From NCBI RefSeq assembly GCF_022267515.1, contig NZ_JAKFGB010000003.1, forward strand, positions 124,001 to 188,000: a stretch of DNA of 64,000 nucleotides, in the 5' to 3' direction. Shown here one piece after another: positions 63,531-64,000 of the stretch. The DNA comes from Rubinisphaera margarita (GTDB taxonomy: Bacteria > Planctomycetota > Planctomycetia > Planctomycetales > Planctomycetaceae). Position 1 is the first letter of the stretch; each line of letters opens with the position of its first letter. The position numbers and the translations under genes are program-made. The notes under the pieces are model-generated. The model was not told where the DNA came from. It saw only the letters and a list, made by a program, of their open reading frames with translations, and did no database searches.

Positions 63531-64000
63531 ATGGCAAAGTGGTTAAAGAAGCTGGTTTCCGACGGACAGATCAGTGCCGATCAGTTGCAGGAGGCCCTGG
63601 CGATCTCCAAGAGCAAGGGCAAGAAGCCCGAAGCGGTTCTCGTCGAACTCGGCTACGTGACTCAGTCTTCGCTTCGCGAGTACCAGTCGGCTGCTCTGGG
63701 CTATGAGATGGTCGATCTGAGCAGCGTCGAGCCGAACCCGGCTGTGATTGAGCAGGTTCCCGAATCGGTGGCCCGCGAGAATATCGTCTTCCCGGTCGAA
63801 ATGCGGGGCGAGGCCCTCGTGGTCGCCATGAACGATCCGATGAACCTCGAAGTGCTCGATAAGCTCCGCTTCATTCTCAACCGCGAAATCCAGGTGGTTG
63901 TCGCTCCGACTGAAGCGATTCAGGGTGCCATCAACACACACTACGGCCAGCACGAGACCGAGTCGGTCGACTCGATCATCGCTGAATTCACGGAAACGGC
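63531..64000 (+). CDS. PilB/GspE-type assembly ATPase, N-terminal part (partial)
   Basis: Starts at the ATG at 63531 after an AAGGTG site and is still open at the end of the window (156 residues). The visible part is the N-terminal GspE/PilB domain (MAKWLKKLVSDGQISADQLQ, then LVELGYVTQSSLREYQSAAL and AMNDPMNLEVLDKLRFIL), which precedes the traffic-ATPase domain in type II secretion and type IV pilus assembly proteins. The ATPase core lies beyond the edge. With the ExeA-like gene at the left end, the window starts and ends at genes that could belong to secretion or pilus assembly, but they are 62 kb apart. Confidence 0.85.
   Translation, partial: MAKWLKKLVSDGQISADQLQEALAISKSKGKKPEAVLVELGYVTQSSLREYQSAALGYEMVDLSSVEPNPAVIEQVPESVARENIVFPVEMRGEALVVAMNDPMNLEVLDKLRFILNREIQVVVAPTEAIQGAINTHYGQHETESVDSIIAEFTET

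Overview
The window reads as a chromosomal stretch from a planctomycete (class Planctomycetia). The evidence is the set of gene families: two DUF1559 pseudopilin-like proteins, a PSCyt1/PSCyt2/PSD1 cytochrome-like giant beside a DUF1501 protein, a response regulator with an N-terminal excisionase-type HTH, a pair of large SPFH proteins, a spirochaete/planctomycete/mitochondrial-type EF-G, and a large secreted protein with an LEPR-like N-terminus and CSLREA/FG-GAP repeats. GC content is moderate and genes are fairly loosely packed on both strands. I saw no rRNA, tRNA, CRISPR array, transposase or integrase.

Layout. 1-6 kb: partial ExeA-type ATPase (-), then phoH, a 7TM-HD c-di-AMP phosphodiesterase-like gene and ybeY (+). 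6-9.5 kb: exported hypothetical, an MntR-like regulator (-), and divergently a DUF1559 gene overlapping a small lipoprotein gene; two MntR-box-like palindromes sit on the DUF1559 promoter. 9.5-16.5 kb: two SPFH proteins, a degenerate flavoprotein, a membrane pseudokinase. 16.6-21 kb: ndk, carA, an ArsR-type regulator, a second DUF1559. 21.3-27.2 kb: a vWA protein and a ROK kinase-ppx-ppk1 polyphosphate operon. 27.9-31.3 kb: response regulator/histidine kinase pair, a Spy-like periplasmic protein, a uronate-isomerase-like gene. 31.7-42.3 kb: fusA, a CitG-like and a 6-pyruvoyl-tetrahydropterin-synthase-like gene, a Flp-like pilin, small proteins, an S41 protease, tsaD, flotillin-like floA. 42.6-50 kb: PSCyt/PSD1-DUF1501 pair facing an ECF sigma/anti-sigma/membrane-protein operon. 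50-52.2 kb: eboE-like gene coupled to a SAM methyltransferase. 52.2-58.7 kb: a repeat-rich zone holding a 1,212-residue secreted protein and a 158-residue hypothetical between two ~300-bp direct repeats, ending at queA. 58.8-64 kb: glycosyltransferase, LON-domain protein, YfcE-like phosphoesterase, L-fuconate dehydratase-like gene, and a partial PilB/GspE-type ATPase.

The most notable structure is at 52.2-57.6 kb. The two repeats are 97% identical over their first 196 bp. The left copy also carries a diverged copy of the last ten or so codons of queA, whose real 3' end abuts the right copy. That is the pattern expected of an element inserted at, or recombined into, the 3' end of queA, although no recombinase gene is visible. 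Other notable points are the probable manganese control of a DUF1559/lipoprotein operon, a zinc-site-less ROK kinase in a polyphosphate operon, an isolated eboE-methyltransferase pair, a terminator-like hairpin just before a histidine-kinase start, and several dispersed intergenic repeat families.
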